Below, piece after piece: positions 10,230 through 21,712 of a stretch of DNA of 64,000 nt. The stretch is taken from contig CAJJDN010000035.1 in assembly GCA_905182985.1 (NCBI GenBank), forward strand, positions 154,934 through 218,933, in the 5' to 3' direction. Every line of letters begins with the position of its first letter. Position 1 is the stretch's first letter. The position numbers and the translations under genes were made by a program. This stretch comes from Paramecium sonneborni (Eukaryota; Ciliophora; Oligohymenophorea; Peniculida; Parameciidae). The notes under the pieces were generated by a model. The model searched no databases and was not told the DNA's origin. It saw only the letters and a program-made list of their open reading frames with translations.

Positions 10230-13101
10230 ATGAACAATATTGAAATTTTATAGAAACTTTTAATTGAAGAAATCATATAAAAAGAATATAGTTAAGAGGA
10301 ATTTGAATAATATGTACAAGTCTAAGCACCTGATAAAGGTAAATTTTATTCAATCATTATAGAGGATCTATCATAATGGAATTATGATGACTTAAAAAAA
10401 TGTATTGTTTAATTTCAATCATTAAAAAAAAATTAAAAATAAACCTTAATTTAAGATAACGAAATTTAAGGATTCTAAAATATTGATGAAAAATTATACT
10501 CAGTTATTGTGACAAATTAACATAAAATCTATATTGTATAATTCTATAACAAAAAATAGGATAATATCACTTTGGATCCTTATGAAAAAGTTATTAAATG
10601 CTAATTAGAAAAGTATCTTTTTGAAAATGATGTTGAATTATAATTTTAAATTTCTCAGTATACAACTATAATGATTATTTAGCCCTTAGGAAATAAGAGA
10701 TTCAGGTTTATGGTCTTTTATTACTTTTAAAAATGTTGTTATCTTTTAAATTTAAACATTTCCGATGCAATGGAAGGTTTCAAGAACATTATAGGAATTT
10801 GCAGAATGGAGAAATATTATATGTTAATACTTTCCTGAAAAAATTGTAAATCAATTATTTATTAATTAGATTCCAAGGTTCCCCTATGGAGGATTAACAA
10901 AATTAGAAGAAATCCTTCCAAAAAATAGAGGAAATTATTCTCTCAATAAAAGTAATTTATTTTTTAAATTAGAATTTACTCTCAATTTATAATAAAATAC
11001 CTATTATTAGAACAATATAACCATGTTTATGGTTTATTAATGAAGTAAATGATTAATTGCTTCAGAAAAAGCTAAAAGATGAATTGTATAGAGAAAAAAG
11101 ATATAATTTATAATAAAAATAGACTAAAACTGGAGAAATTAATGTCTCTCTAACTTTTGATGGTTACAAAAAATTCTTAGAGTAATCTTCCTATCCAAAA
11201 AATGCTATAAATATCCTCAATCAAGTAATTTTTAATATGAATGAATTTTTAACTTGTCAAAAAAAATCTTAAGAATACTTAGGAAATGCTGCTTCATGTT
11301 TGTTTGAGCTAACTAATACTTTACCAAAATATCCTGAATAAAGTAGCCTTATAGAGTACATCAATCTAATAAATGATCATTTTAATTAAATAATTTATGA
11401 AATAGAGGATTCATGTGCATTACTTGATAATCATTTAAAATTGACATTTGTTAAAATATTAGGAAGCCATTAATCTTATATAAGATTNTACAAGTCTAAG
11501 CACCTGATAAAGGTAAATTTTATTCAATCATTATAGAGGATCTATCATAATGGAATTATGATGACTTAAAAAAATGTATTGTTTAATTTCAATCATTAAA
11601 AAAAAATTAAAAATAAACCTTAATTTAAGATAACGAAATTTAAGGATTCTAAAATATTGATGAAAAATTATACTCAGTTATTGTGACAAATTAACATAAA
11701 ATCTATATTGTATAATTCTATAACAAAAAATAGGATAATATCACTTTGGATCCTTATGAAAAAGTTATTAAATGCTAATTAGAAAAGTATCTTTTTGAAA
11801 ATGATGTTGAATTATAATTTTAAATTTCTCAGTATACAACTATAATGATTATTTAGCCCTTAGGAAATAAGAGATTCAGGTTTATGGTCTTTTATTACTT
11901 TTAAAAATGTTGTTATCTTTTAAATTTAAACATTTCCGATGCAATGGAAGGTTTCAAGAACATTATAGGAATTTGCAGAATGGAGAAATATTATATGTTA
12001 ATACTTTCCTGAAAAAATTGTAAATCAATTATTTATTAATTAGATTCCAAGGTTCCCCTATGGAGGATTAACAAAATTAGAAGAAATCCTTCCAAAAAAT
12101 AGAGGAAATTATTCTCTCAATAAAAGTAATTTATTTTTTAAATTAGAATTTACTCTCAATTTATAATAAAATACCTATTATTAGAACAATATAACCATGT
12201 TTATGGTTTATTAATGAAGTAAATGATTAATTGCTTCAGAAAAAGCTAAAAGATGAATTGTATAGAGAAAAAAGATATAATTTATAATAAAAATAGACTA
12301 AAACTGGAGAAATTAATGTCTCTCTAACTTTTGATGGTTACAAAAAATTCTTAGAGTAATCTTCCTATCCAAAAAATGCTATAAATATCCTCAATCAAGT
12401 AATTTTTAATATGAATGAATTTTTAACTTGTCAAAAAAAATCTTAAGAATACTTAGGAAATGCTGCTTCATGTTTGTTTGAGCTAACTAATACTTTACCA
12501 AAATATCCTGAATAAAGTAGCCTTATAGAGTACATCAATCTAATAAATGATCATTTTAATTAAATAATTTATGAAATAGAGGATTCATGTGCATTACTTG
12601 ATAATCATTTAAAATTGACATTTGTTAAAATATTAGGAAGCCATTAATCTTATATAAGATTATGCTAAAATGTTTATGAGATTAGAAATAAGTTTGTGTA
12701 AGATTATAATATATTAAATAAAAAAAAGGAAGATCATATTAAAAATAATGATATTAAAATAGTTGCCTAAAAAGTGATATAATAAAACAAATTCGATCAA
12801 TCTGAATTAGATAAACTATTAGCTGATACTGAATATTTGAAAAGCTTTCTTTATATTTAAGAAGCTTAATAGAATTAATAACTTTAAGATCAATTAGTGT
12901 ATATGATACAATAATTTTCTAAGGCTATGGATGAATAATTTAAGACTGACTTGTTTAAGGTTGCAGCGAACTTTGGAGGATTTCTATATGCAAAATAAAA
13001 GCTCTGCTAAAAATATGTAAGTTTATTTCTATATTAATTAGACTGAGTAATGGAAAGAATTAGTTAACAAATATGAAATAGTTAAAAGCAAATAAAATTG
13101 A
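10230..13101 (+). CDS. Sorting-nexin-like PX-BAR protein, copy A (interrupted by assembly gap)
   Basis: Sorting nexins bind phosphoinositides through a PX domain and bend endosomal membranes through a coiled-coil BAR domain. The protein starts MNNIEILQKLLIEEIIQK. A short N-terminal box (DKEDLSQWNYDDLKKCIVQF) is shared with copy B. The PX-like region includes FPMQWKVSRTLQEFAEWRN, with an aromatic-basic core. The C-terminal half is long and helical, rich in Gln/Lys/Leu, as in BAR domains (for example NFGGFLYAKQKLCQKY near the end). Introns of 18-34 nt are needed, e.g. 10336-10359 and 24 nt near 10846-10869. The single N at 11488 is flanked by identical 1,173-bp copies, so the displayed gene contains its middle part twice. 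The collapsed gene is 1,174 bp shorter. The TGA at 13099-13101 reappears at 14376-14378 in the second overlap. Confidence 0.65.
10315..11487. repeat. Left copy of 1,173-bp overlap around gap at 11488
   Basis: Identical by direct reading to 11489-12661. The two copies abut a single N. This is the signature of two contig ends that overlap but were not merged. Confidence 0.95.
11488..11488. other. Assembly gap (single N)
   Basis: A lone N separates the two identical copies of 1,173 bp. The true sequence is probably continuous, with one copy. Confidence 0.95.
11489..12661. repeat. Right copy of 1,173-bp overlap around gap at 11488
   Basis: Identical to 10315-11487. After 12661 the sequence continues uniquely into the 3' half of sorting nexin copy A. 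Confidence 0.95.
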
Positions 13102-13773
13102 ATATATTTATTATCAAATATAAATAGAAAAACTATCATTGTTTAATTAATATTTTTAAAATGCAACAAAATATTTAAGATTTATAAAATCTGCTTCAAT
13201 AAGAAATAATAGAAAAAATTATGATCAGGAAAAGTTTGAAAATCTTGCAAATGAAAGATATCCTGATAAAGGTATATTTTTTTGTAATCTAAAGATGATT
13301 TATCATGTTGGACTTTAGATGAATTACAAAAATTAATCAATGAATTTTAAGATTAATAAAATAATATCATTATGAATTAAGGTCTTGAAAATCAAAATCA
13401 ATAATAAGTAAAAGATTGTTAACTTATTGATCTAGAGAAATTAGCAAATATAGAATGAAGCTATTTAAAATGATTCTTAATAATCTGTCCAAATCATATA
13501 AAAAAAAAGTAGATTAGTACCTAGAAAAAAGTCATATTAAATATTTAATAACACAATTACTAAGGAGGAAGCATAAAAAAAAGGTTTTAATGAAGAATAA
13601 ATTTAGATCTTATCTTAAATTTTAGAAGAAAGATCTCAAATAAATCTTGTAATTATTCTTTTATGATATTAGGATAATTAAATAATATTTTAGGAATATC
13701 AAAAATAAATTAAATGCAATCTTATATAATACTATATTGAAAAAGATATAGAACTTAACTTCAAAATAACTTA
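12498..13773. repeat. Left copy of 1,276-bp overlap around gap at 13774
   Basis: Identical to 13775-15050. It contains the 3' end of sorting nexin copy A and the 5' part of copy B. Confidence 0.95.
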
Positions 13774-16186
13774 NCCAAAATATCCTGAATAAAGTAGCCT
13801 TATAGAGTACATCAATCTAATAAATGATCATTTTAATTAAATAATTTATGAAATAGAGGATTCATGTGCATTACTTGATAATCATTTAAAATTGACATTT
13901 GTTAAAATATTAGGAAGCCATTAATCTTATATAAGATTATGCTAAAATGTTTATGAGATTAGAAATAAGTTTGTGTAAGATTATAATATATTAAATAAAA
14001 AAAAGGAAGATCATATTAAAAATAATGATATTAAAATAGTTGCCTAAAAAGTGATATAATAAAACAAATTCGATCAATCTGAATTAGATAAACTATTAGC
14101 TGATACTGAATATTTGAAAAGCTTTCTTTATATTTAAGAAGCTTAATAGAATTAATAACTTTAAGATCAATTAGTGTATATGATACAATAATTTTCTAAG
14201 GCTATGGATGAATAATTTAAGACTGACTTGTTTAAGGTTGCAGCGAACTTTGGAGGATTTCTATATGCAAAATAAAAGCTCTGCTAAAAATATGTAAGTT
14301 TATTTCTATATTAATTAGACTGAGTAATGGAAAGAATTAGTTAACAAATATGAAATAGTTAAAAGCAAATAAAATTGAATATATTTATTATCAAATATAA
14401 ATAGAAAAACTATCATTGTTTAATTAATATTTTTAAAATGCAACAAAATATTTAAGATTTATAAAATCTGCTTCAATAAGAAATAATAGAAAAAATTATG
14501 ATCAGGAAAAGTTTGAAAATCTTGCAAATGAAAGATATCCTGATAAAGGTATATTTTTTTGTAATCTAAAGATGATTTATCATGTTGGACTTTAGATGAA
14601 TTACAAAAATTAATCAATGAATTTTAAGATTAATAAAATAATATCATTATGAATTAAGGTCTTGAAAATCAAAATCAATAATAAGTAAAAGATTGTTAAC
14701 TTATTGATCTAGAGAAATTAGCAAATATAGAATGAAGCTATTTAAAATGATTCTTAATAATCTGTCCAAATCATATAAAAAAAAAGTAGATTAGTACCTA
14801 GAAAAAAGTCATATTAAATATTTAATAACACAATTACTAAGGAGGAAGCATAAAAAAAAGGTTTTAATGAAGAATAAATTTAGATCTTATCTTAAATTTT
14901 AGAAGAAAGATCTCAAATAAATCTTGTAATTATTCTTTTATGATATTAGGATAATTAAATAATATTTTAGGAATATCAAAAATAAATTAAATGCAATCTT
15001 ATATAATACTATATTGAAAAAGATATAGAACTTAACTTCAAAATAACTTAAATAGAAAAAACAAGAAAACCTACAGTATTTTCTATTGAAACGTTACCAT
15101 ATAATTGGAAAGTTGAAAGAACTAAAGAAGATTTTAAGACATTGGAAAAAATGCTGTAAATTTATCTACCAGAGTACACAGGTTATATAATTTAATATAA
15201 TGGATAATAAAAAATTGAAAAACATTTCGAGGTATTTAGTATTTTATTAAATCAGAATGCATTAAGAATTTATTATAATAAACCAAAAACTAGATCTCTT
15301 ATTTATTTCTTGTTGTTTTTAAATGATAATTCCTCCTAAAAATTTCATGTAAAACCTTTTAGTTATTATTCATAAAATGAAAATAATATTAAAAAATTTA
15401 ACCTAAATCAAATACCTACTTAATCAGGTTTGTTGAATATTGAATTTAATTAATAGAATTATTAAAATTACAAAAATTTGTAAGCATTTTAAACAAGCTT
15501 GTCTAAAGGCTGTTTAGATTTAGAAAAACAATTTTAATAATCTTTACATATAATAAATTAGGAAACTTTAAAAATGAAGCTCTAATTATAAGATTTTTAG
15601 AAATCAACTAAGAATGAAGTAGTTTTTATAGATTTATATTTAGTTCATCTAAAATTTTTAATCATAAAATATGCCAGAATCTAGTCTTAAAATATTTTTT
15701 AATAATATGACTGTTGCTTTGTAAATAAGTGATTAAATCTAACAATTTTTTTCTAATAGCATATTTTCAATTCAAGATAAAATACTTGAGACAGTTAAAA
15801 TTTTAGAATAGCCATTAATAAAGTGTTAGGGAATCTCAGAAAATATCAAAAATATTTATTTTAATGAATTCACACCAACAAAAAAAAAGTTTTTGAAACA
15901 GATAGATATTCAGAATTTTTTAAATTAATATGGAATATAATAAAATTCTATTTCATATTATTAATATGAAATCTTGTCATCAATAATTAGGGACATATTT
16001 CCATTATAAGTTGATTTAAGTTTTGAATATCTTCAACAAGAAAAAGATTAATATGCATATTTAATTTTTCAAATACTTCAAGAGGGTTAAACATGTTATT
16101 AAAAACTATTTAAAGACATTAATTTCATTTGTACGAAAAATTTTGAAGTACTTGCTGGAGAAATCTCCAAAATTTGTAAAAATTGA
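13161..16186 (+). CDS. Sorting-nexin-like PX-BAR protein, copy B (gap-interrupted, apparent frameshift)
   Basis: Tandem paralogue of copy A, starting 59 bp after its stop. It begins MQQNIQDLQNLLQQEIIEK, parallel to copy A. It has the same N-terminal box (DKDDLSCWTLDELQKLINEF), then a PX-like core with LPYNWKVERTKEDFKTLEKM and IYLPEYTG. A long helical BAR-like C-terminus ends EVLAGEISKICKN before TGA at 16184-16186. Right after IIEK, at the A6 run at about 13213-13218 (and its copy 1,277 bp further on), the frame that aligns to copy A is displaced by one base. No intron can bridge this, so a one-base deletion or an assembly error is likely. The gap at 13774 doubles the 5' part of the gene. Confidence 0.6.
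13774..13774. other. Assembly gap (single N)
   Basis: A lone N between identical 1,276-bp copies; see the flanking repeat entries. Confidence 0.95.
13775..15050. repeat. Right copy of 1,276-bp overlap around gap at 13774
   Basis: Identical to 12498-13773. It carries a second image of the copy A stop (14376-14378) and of the copy B start (14438). These images should not be annotated as extra genes. Confidence 0.95.
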
Positions 16187-16353
16187 TTAAAAATGAAAGA
16201 CTATTTAAAATGCATACATAAAAATACTTATATTTTTAGATTACTTTTTCTCTTACTATTTAGAGAAAAGTGTTTATATATTGTTTTTTATTAAAGTTAA
16301 TAACAATTTTCTATTTTTTAAATTTTATGACTAGATGTATTTTAATTTATAAT

Positions 16354-17147
16354 ATGGATAAAATATTGATATCTGGAGTAGCTGGAGGATCTGCTGGAAT
16401 ATTTACAGACTTTTTATTCTTTCCTATAGAAACCATAAGAACAAGAATCTAAGCGTCTAACATAAAAATTGATTATTTTAAATCAGCAGCAAAAGTTAAT
16501 AAATATAGAGGAGTATAATTTTTTTATATTAAAAGTTGGTTGTCTAATTGACAGTTTCTTTTCCATCAGCATTTTTATTTTTCTCAACTTATGATACTGC
16601 AAAAAAAAATGGGTGTTCACATATAGTTGCAGCTAGTTTAGGTGAATTTGCAGTTGATTTTTTTAGAAATCCATTTGAAGTAATAAAAAATCAAATGTAA
16701 GTTGGTTTAGATTCTAACATAAGAAACACTATTAAATCAATATATAAAATATAAGGACTTCAAGGATTTTATGCTGGATTTTCTACTTTTATAATGAGAG
16801 AAATTCCTTTTAGTGCAATATAATTTCCTCTTTATGAAAAAATGAAGTCACAATTTGGTAATGATGGAATAGAAGATCATGCTTTAAATGGAGCTGTTGC
16901 AGGTGGAACAGCTGCTTTTTTAACTACACCTTGTGATGTTGTTAAAGCTAAATTAATGACGCAAAGAAAATAATTCTATCATTCATTAGGAGAATGCATA
17001 AAAATTATTTATGAAACTGAAGGAATTTTTGGATTTTTTAGAGCTGTTCATATCAGAACTATGTAAATTTCAGCTTCTGGAATCATTTTTTTTAGTGTCT
17101 ATGAAAGATGTAAATTTTATATTTTAGCGTATAATAATAAATCATGA
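16354..17147 (+). CDS. SLC25A26: Mitochondrial S-adenosylmethionine carrier (SLC25A26/Pet8-like)
   Basis: Inner-membrane carrier that imports SAM into mitochondria for methylation reactions. Removing one 23-nt intron (16513-16535) gives 256 residues, close to the usual 265-285. Three tandem carrier repeats are visible. Their signatures are FPIETIRTRIQ in repeat 1, a degenerate NPFEVIKNQMQ in repeat 2 and TPCDVVKAKLM in repeat 3. The SAM-carrier pattern is further supported by SGVAGGSAGIFTDFLFFPIE at the N-terminus and by MREIPFSAIQFPLYE in repeat 2. Upstream in-frame ATGs exist (for example 16270), but they add a non-homologous hydrophobic extension, so I chose the ATG at 16354, where the family normally starts. 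The gene ends with TGA 1 kb before the next gene. Confidence 0.88.
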
Positions 17148-18164
17148 ATCTATCTGATTATCTTTTTAGAAAAAACTTTTAATTTTTTTAGTTATAATCA
17201 ATTCTTAATGTTTTATTTAATATATTTTTAAATTTAAGCAAATTATTTTTAAGTTGAAAAACATTATAATTTAAGATAAAGACATCTTATTAATAAATAT
17301 GACTTTAAGGGTATTTTAATATTATTTCATTTTAATTTTTCAAGTCTATATAAATTAATATAATAATACATAAAAAATACTAAATTAATCAAAACTCATA
17401 TGTTTTAATATAATTGATTTTTTCTGCTTTTAAGTATCATCAATTTTCTACAAATATATGTTTTTTATTTTAAATTGATAAAAAAAGTGGAAGATTCATT
17501 TAAAAATTTATGATTGTTATTTCCTAAATAAATTGTAATTTAATAAATTAATTATTAAAATGATGATAAATTACTTTTAAGAGTGTAAAATACAAATATT
17601 TTTACGTATTTTGAAATAAAATAAATTAAAAACATCATAATTAAGTTATTCATTATTCATTAGCCCATTTATTTAATAAATATTTAATTAATAAGCTCAT
17701 TAAACTTAAGGTGTTTTATTTATTTAACTTTATCGAATCTTTACATAAGAATGTTAAATAATTATTTTAAAACAATTTTTCACTTCTAATAATAACTATG
17801 AAAAAAGTATTTTTTATTAATAAAGTATTTAATGCTTATCTTAAAAAAATAATTCTCATGATATAAAATTTCAACTAATTTAAATCAAGATCAAATGAAT
17901 TTAATGCTTAAAAAGTTGTGATAGAGAATTTGAGTAATTTTTATTAAATTTATTATTGAGAATAAATTAAAAAAATTAGAAAAATTGGATTTTCAGTATT
18001 ATTTGATTTATAATAAGGGATGTTCTATAATTTATAAATTGATGTATTTATTATATAGATTAAGTTCTATGATAAATTTGATTTGATTCTAAGGATTGAA
18101 GTTAGAATATTATAATTTTAAAATTATGTAGTGTAACTATGTAATAATTATTCATATTAATAAA
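17148..18164. other. About 1-kb AT-rich spacer, no gene recognised
   Basis: One plus frame is open for about 112 codons from 17558. Its composition is nondescript, and such lengths are unremarkable with a single stop codon. No tRNA-like or repeat structure was noticed. Confidence 0.4.
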
Positions 18165-19462
18165 ATGCAATAGAATCCTTTATAGTTATTTTTAAGTCTT
18201 ATGGCAGCTAGAGAGGAAGTGATATTTATGATTAGAATAATTGGACATTAGATGCAAGAAGATTGTAGAAATAAATTAGGAACATTAAAGGAGTTATCAG
18301 AAGAGATTTATCGAGGAGAATAGAAAAGAGAAAAATTTGAAAATTATCTGTATCAACATTTAGGAGAAGGTTATCGTAAGGTATTTCTTCCAAAAATTAT
18401 ATAAAAATATATAAAGATAACACAATACTATTTAGTGAAGACACAAGTAATTTTTATATATAAATATTAGATATACTTTCCAAAATAAGGATAATAATTG
18501 TGTTAGGATATTGCTAATTAGCCAAATGTAAGAACAGCAATTTAATAAATAATCCAAGAGCCTTTAGTTGGAATTTTAAAATTTATAATCAATTTTCAGC
18601 GATAAAAATTAAAACATGAGCTTTCACATCTGTTAAATTATGAATAGTATAAAGCAATATAAAATCAAGAGAAGATCGATGTAATAGAAATGAGAAATTT
18701 TACAGTGAACCATTGATACTAGGAGTATATGGGCTAAGATATTTGAATGAACTACATAGGAAATATTGCTATACAGTTAGTAGACATTGCAATAGAAATG
18801 TTTATGATTTGTTATTTTTGGATGATAATACAAAAGCCTTATATTTTTCTGGAGGAGGTAAATTTTATTTTTATCAACAAATAGGATTTATAAGTTTAAT
18901 AAGTAGTATTACAAAGTTAAAGGATAAATCAGTTGATAATACTTAATCATTGTACATTCCTGTAGAAAGTACTGTAGAAATTATAACTTAAAGATATGAA
19001 AAATTGATAAAAGAACTTATGGATTAAAATATTCATGTTTAAAAGTCGATTAATAGATATTACGAATAACATAAAAGATTTAAGATGAAATCTTTATCAA
19101 AGAAGGGATATTCTACACCCAATTCTAAGGTACAAAAGATAAAATCATAGCAAACTAATCAATAGAGAAATTTTGAGTCTGGTCCTATACTAAGTGATAG
19201 GGGTAGATATTCAGAACCTATATGTAGAAATCCTCTATTATAATCAGATTCTATAAATTCATTTTAATTAAAAAATTAAAAATGCAGGACATAAAAATAA
19301 AGTGATCTTATTTTGAGTGGATTTGTTTCTCCAAAATAAACAAATGTTAGAAAACAATAAAGAGGTGCCAAAAATTATGAAGTTGCTGTATTAAAAACAT
19401 CAGCTCTCCAACCCTTTTCTGATTTCCCTCTCAAGATTAGTTCTAATAAGAAAAAATAATGA
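18165..19462 (+). CDS. Conserved-looking protein of unknown function, 416 residues
   Basis: Two introns (18447-18470, 24 nt; 18647-18669, 23 nt) restore one frame from ATG to TGA, 416 residues. The N-terminal half is helical and charged (IYRGEQKREKFENYLYQHLG). The middle reads EPLILGVYGLRYLNELHRKY, a compact and probably folded stretch. The C-terminal quarter is basic and rich in Ser, Gln and Asn (KKGYSTPNSKVQKIKSQQ) and probably disordered. There is no signal peptide, and I recognise no catalytic motif. It runs convergently with the small gene at 19507, 44 bp away. I do not recognise the family. Confidence 0.7.
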
Positions 19463-19506
19463 AATTGATGATTACATTATACACAAATATATTAATCTCA
19501 CTTTTA

Positions 19507-20029
19507 TCAATATTTAGTTAAGGATTATGTTAAAACTATAATATAAATTTATTTCTATACCTTTTGAACAAAACCCCATTTCAGCAAAAGTTTCACATAA
19601 TTAATCAAAATTTCTCAATAAATCTGATTAATCCATCCAAAATGTTTCATTAAGCCTTATTTCTTCTGCAAATTAAATTTAAAATTCATCAAATAATTTA
19701 AAAAAGGACAAAATGCTTTGGTTTACATTCTATCTTTCATTTAATAATAAGAAATTGTTGATTTTATCAGTTTAACTTAATAGTTTTAAAGAAATCTAAT
19801 GGTTATTTTTAATCAAGACTATTTAATCATTAATCTTTCTCCAAAGACTTTAGATATACTATTAATTAACCTCTTTATTATCCATCTCAACTTTTACTAA
19901 TCTAATTAGTGGTCTCGGGTGTTTCTGTTAAGATGAAGAGCATAAACCCATTAATTTTTATTATTAATTTAAAAATTTGCAAATACTTAAATCATTTATG
20001 AATTTAATAAATTGATTCTCTTCAATCAT
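19507..20029 (-). CDS. Small helical protein of unknown function, 165 residues
   Basis: ATG at 20029, one 25-nt intron near the 3' end (within about 19535-19561) and a TGA at 19507-19509 give 165 residues in one frame. The protein is mostly helical and Gln-rich. Characteristic stretches are QQYIQSLWRKINDQIVLI, FFKLFDEFQIQFAEEIRL and FDQLCETFAEMGFCSKV. No targeting signal or known domain is recognised. Size and helix content would suit a subunit of a coiled-coil complex, but this is only a guess. Confidence 0.55.
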
Positions 20030-20811
20030 TATAAAAAAACAAATCTTTTATTTACTTACTTTAAATCTTATTCTAGGCTTAGTCATGAAATCTTTAAAGT
20101 AAATAATAAAAGAATTTACTCTAAACTAATTTTATTTAGTTTTCTAATTAAATTAACAAATTACTTTAGATTCCTTCTAAATTTTTTTATCTCTTCTTAA
20201 GAATATAGTGTTAATGTAAACAATCTTGTCAATCAAATTCTTTTTATTGTAATCCTAAAAACTCGAACTTGATAATTTAAAAACAGTATTAATTTATTTT
20301 GGATATCAAAAATAAATCCATTAAAATATATTGAATGATCTCAAATATTAAAAAAAATTTTGGTAAAACAAATTAATGATTGAAAACTATAGATTCTAGT
20401 ACTACTGATAAAAAAGTAAAAAAAAACTAAATATTTCCCTCCTATCAATATTAGGGACCATATCAAAATTATATTCAATAATAACTTAGTCATATAATTT
20501 GAATATCAGTTCAATCTAATTTGATAGGCTATATCATTTTAGATAGAATAATTTATTATTTAATTTTTTTCAACTTAATTTTAAATGGTAAAAAGTTATC
20601 TGATATTTTTAAAATAGTTTATTTTCCATTTTAATTGAAAATATTTAATCTCATCAAATATTACAATAAATCCATCGAAAATCATATTTCAAAAAAATTA
20701 ATTTTTTGAAATATGAATAACATATGGTATGGGTAATAGAATAATATGGCATATGATTTTTAGATAAATATTTTATGCAGGATTACCTAATTTCTTTTAT
20801 ATTACCAAATC
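20030..20811. other. AT-rich spacer with no recognised gene
   Basis: About 780 bp upstream of both flanking genes. Hydrophobic plus-strand frames in the first part are low-complexity. A short inverted repeat lies at about 20685-20713: CATATTTCAAAAAAATTAAT followed by TTTTTTGAAATATG, which could form a hairpin. Confidence 0.45.
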
Positions 20812-21113
20812 ATGGGAGAGTTTGTATAGCCATTATCTGTAATTAAGCCTGATTATGATACTATTAAAGAATTAATTTAAATTTGTATTTAAGCTAGTTT
20901 TAAATATTTTTTCCAGAATTTATTTTGAGTGAGTCTTAATTTTTCGATCAATTAAAAATGCTCTTCAATACTCTAATGAATAGAGATGAATTACTATATA
21001 TTTTTAATATCAATTGGCCTTTTTAAGATAGTTAAAATTTAATCCGTCTCATAAATTACATTAAAATTCTTAAATAAAACAAAATGTTTGGGATTACCTT
21101 AATATTTTATTGA
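20812..21113 (+). CDS. Small protein of unknown function, about 90 residues
   Basis: ATG at 20812 opens MGEFVQPLSVIKPDYDTIKE. A 32-nt intron starting at GTATTTAAG (about 20886-20917) joins this to FILSESQFFDQLKMLF, NRDELLYIFNINWPF and on to a TGA at 21111-21113. The spliced frame reads like coding sequence (mixed charge, few low-complexity runs). The end is uncertain: another frame continues to 21234 (ending KLLFIMLNN), so the last exon may differ. No family was recognised. Confidence 0.4.
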
Positions 21114-21294
21114 ATTAGTAAAAATAGATATTATATTTAATATTCTTAAAAAAACTTTAGAAAATCCTTTTTTTTGCTTCTTAAAATTTTTTCAAGAATA
21201 TTTTAAGTTATTATTTATTATGCTAAATAATTGATACAAAAAATATACATGATTTAACTTTTAACATACAAATTAAATTGTTACATTCTATTAA

Positions 21295-21580
21295 TCATTC
21301 ACTATTTATTTATATAATTCTTCCACTTTTTATAACTACTGCTAAAGTTGATTTGGCTTAAATAAATTGATCTTTGTGCTTTACTACTTTTTCATAACCA
21401 AATGCTAATTATTAAAACTTTATATATGAATCAACTTATGGTGCTATAAGCTATAATTTTAGCAAACGTGAATTTGTTAACTTTTATTTAATTAGTACAT
21501 ATTATTATTTTGTTAGTTCATAAATTAGTTGGATTATTTCTTTCCATTTATTAATCAGTCATTCTTTTTCTTTTTAGCAT
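21295..21580 (-). CDS. Small protein of unknown function, N-terminus unresolved
   Basis: The minus frame ending at TGA 21295-21297 reads KWKEIIQLIYELTKQQYVLI, then QVDSYIKFQQLAFGYEKVV and AKSTLAVVIKSGRIIQINSE, which looks like a real folded protein. No ATG exists in this frame after the upstream TGA. The nearest start (21580, MLKRKRMTDQQ) is in another frame, so an intron, a one-base error or a missing exon is involved. The opposite strand shows only a Leu/Ile-rich mirror frame, typical of antisense. No family was recognised. Confidence 0.4.
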
Positions 21581-21712
21581 AATAAAATTTTTATTTGAAT
21601 TCTGTATATAATGAATATACCTTAAATAATTTTTTTATATTTTTTGGATATAAGTTGATAAGGCCTGTTTTTGAGATTTATGTTTATGAAATATCTTAAA
21701 TAAGTTTTCATC

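Noticed and set aside
10315..12661. Real tandem gene duplication in the sorting nexin region
   Set aside because: The copies are identical and separated by a single N. The same pattern occurs at all three N positions, which fits unmerged contig ends.
17558..17896. Plus-strand open frame of about 112 codons
   Set aside because: With TGA as sole stop and this base composition, such frames occur often by chance. No domain, intron logic or mixed-charge pattern was seen.
19700..19715. Frameshift in the small minus-strand gene near a T run
   Set aside because: Recounting the run gave six bases and an intact frame; the gene is 165 codons without error.
21120..21600. Long plus-strand frame over the small minus-strand gene
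   Set aside because: It is Leu/Ile-rich and mirrors the Lys/Gln-rich minus frame, which reads like a real protein.
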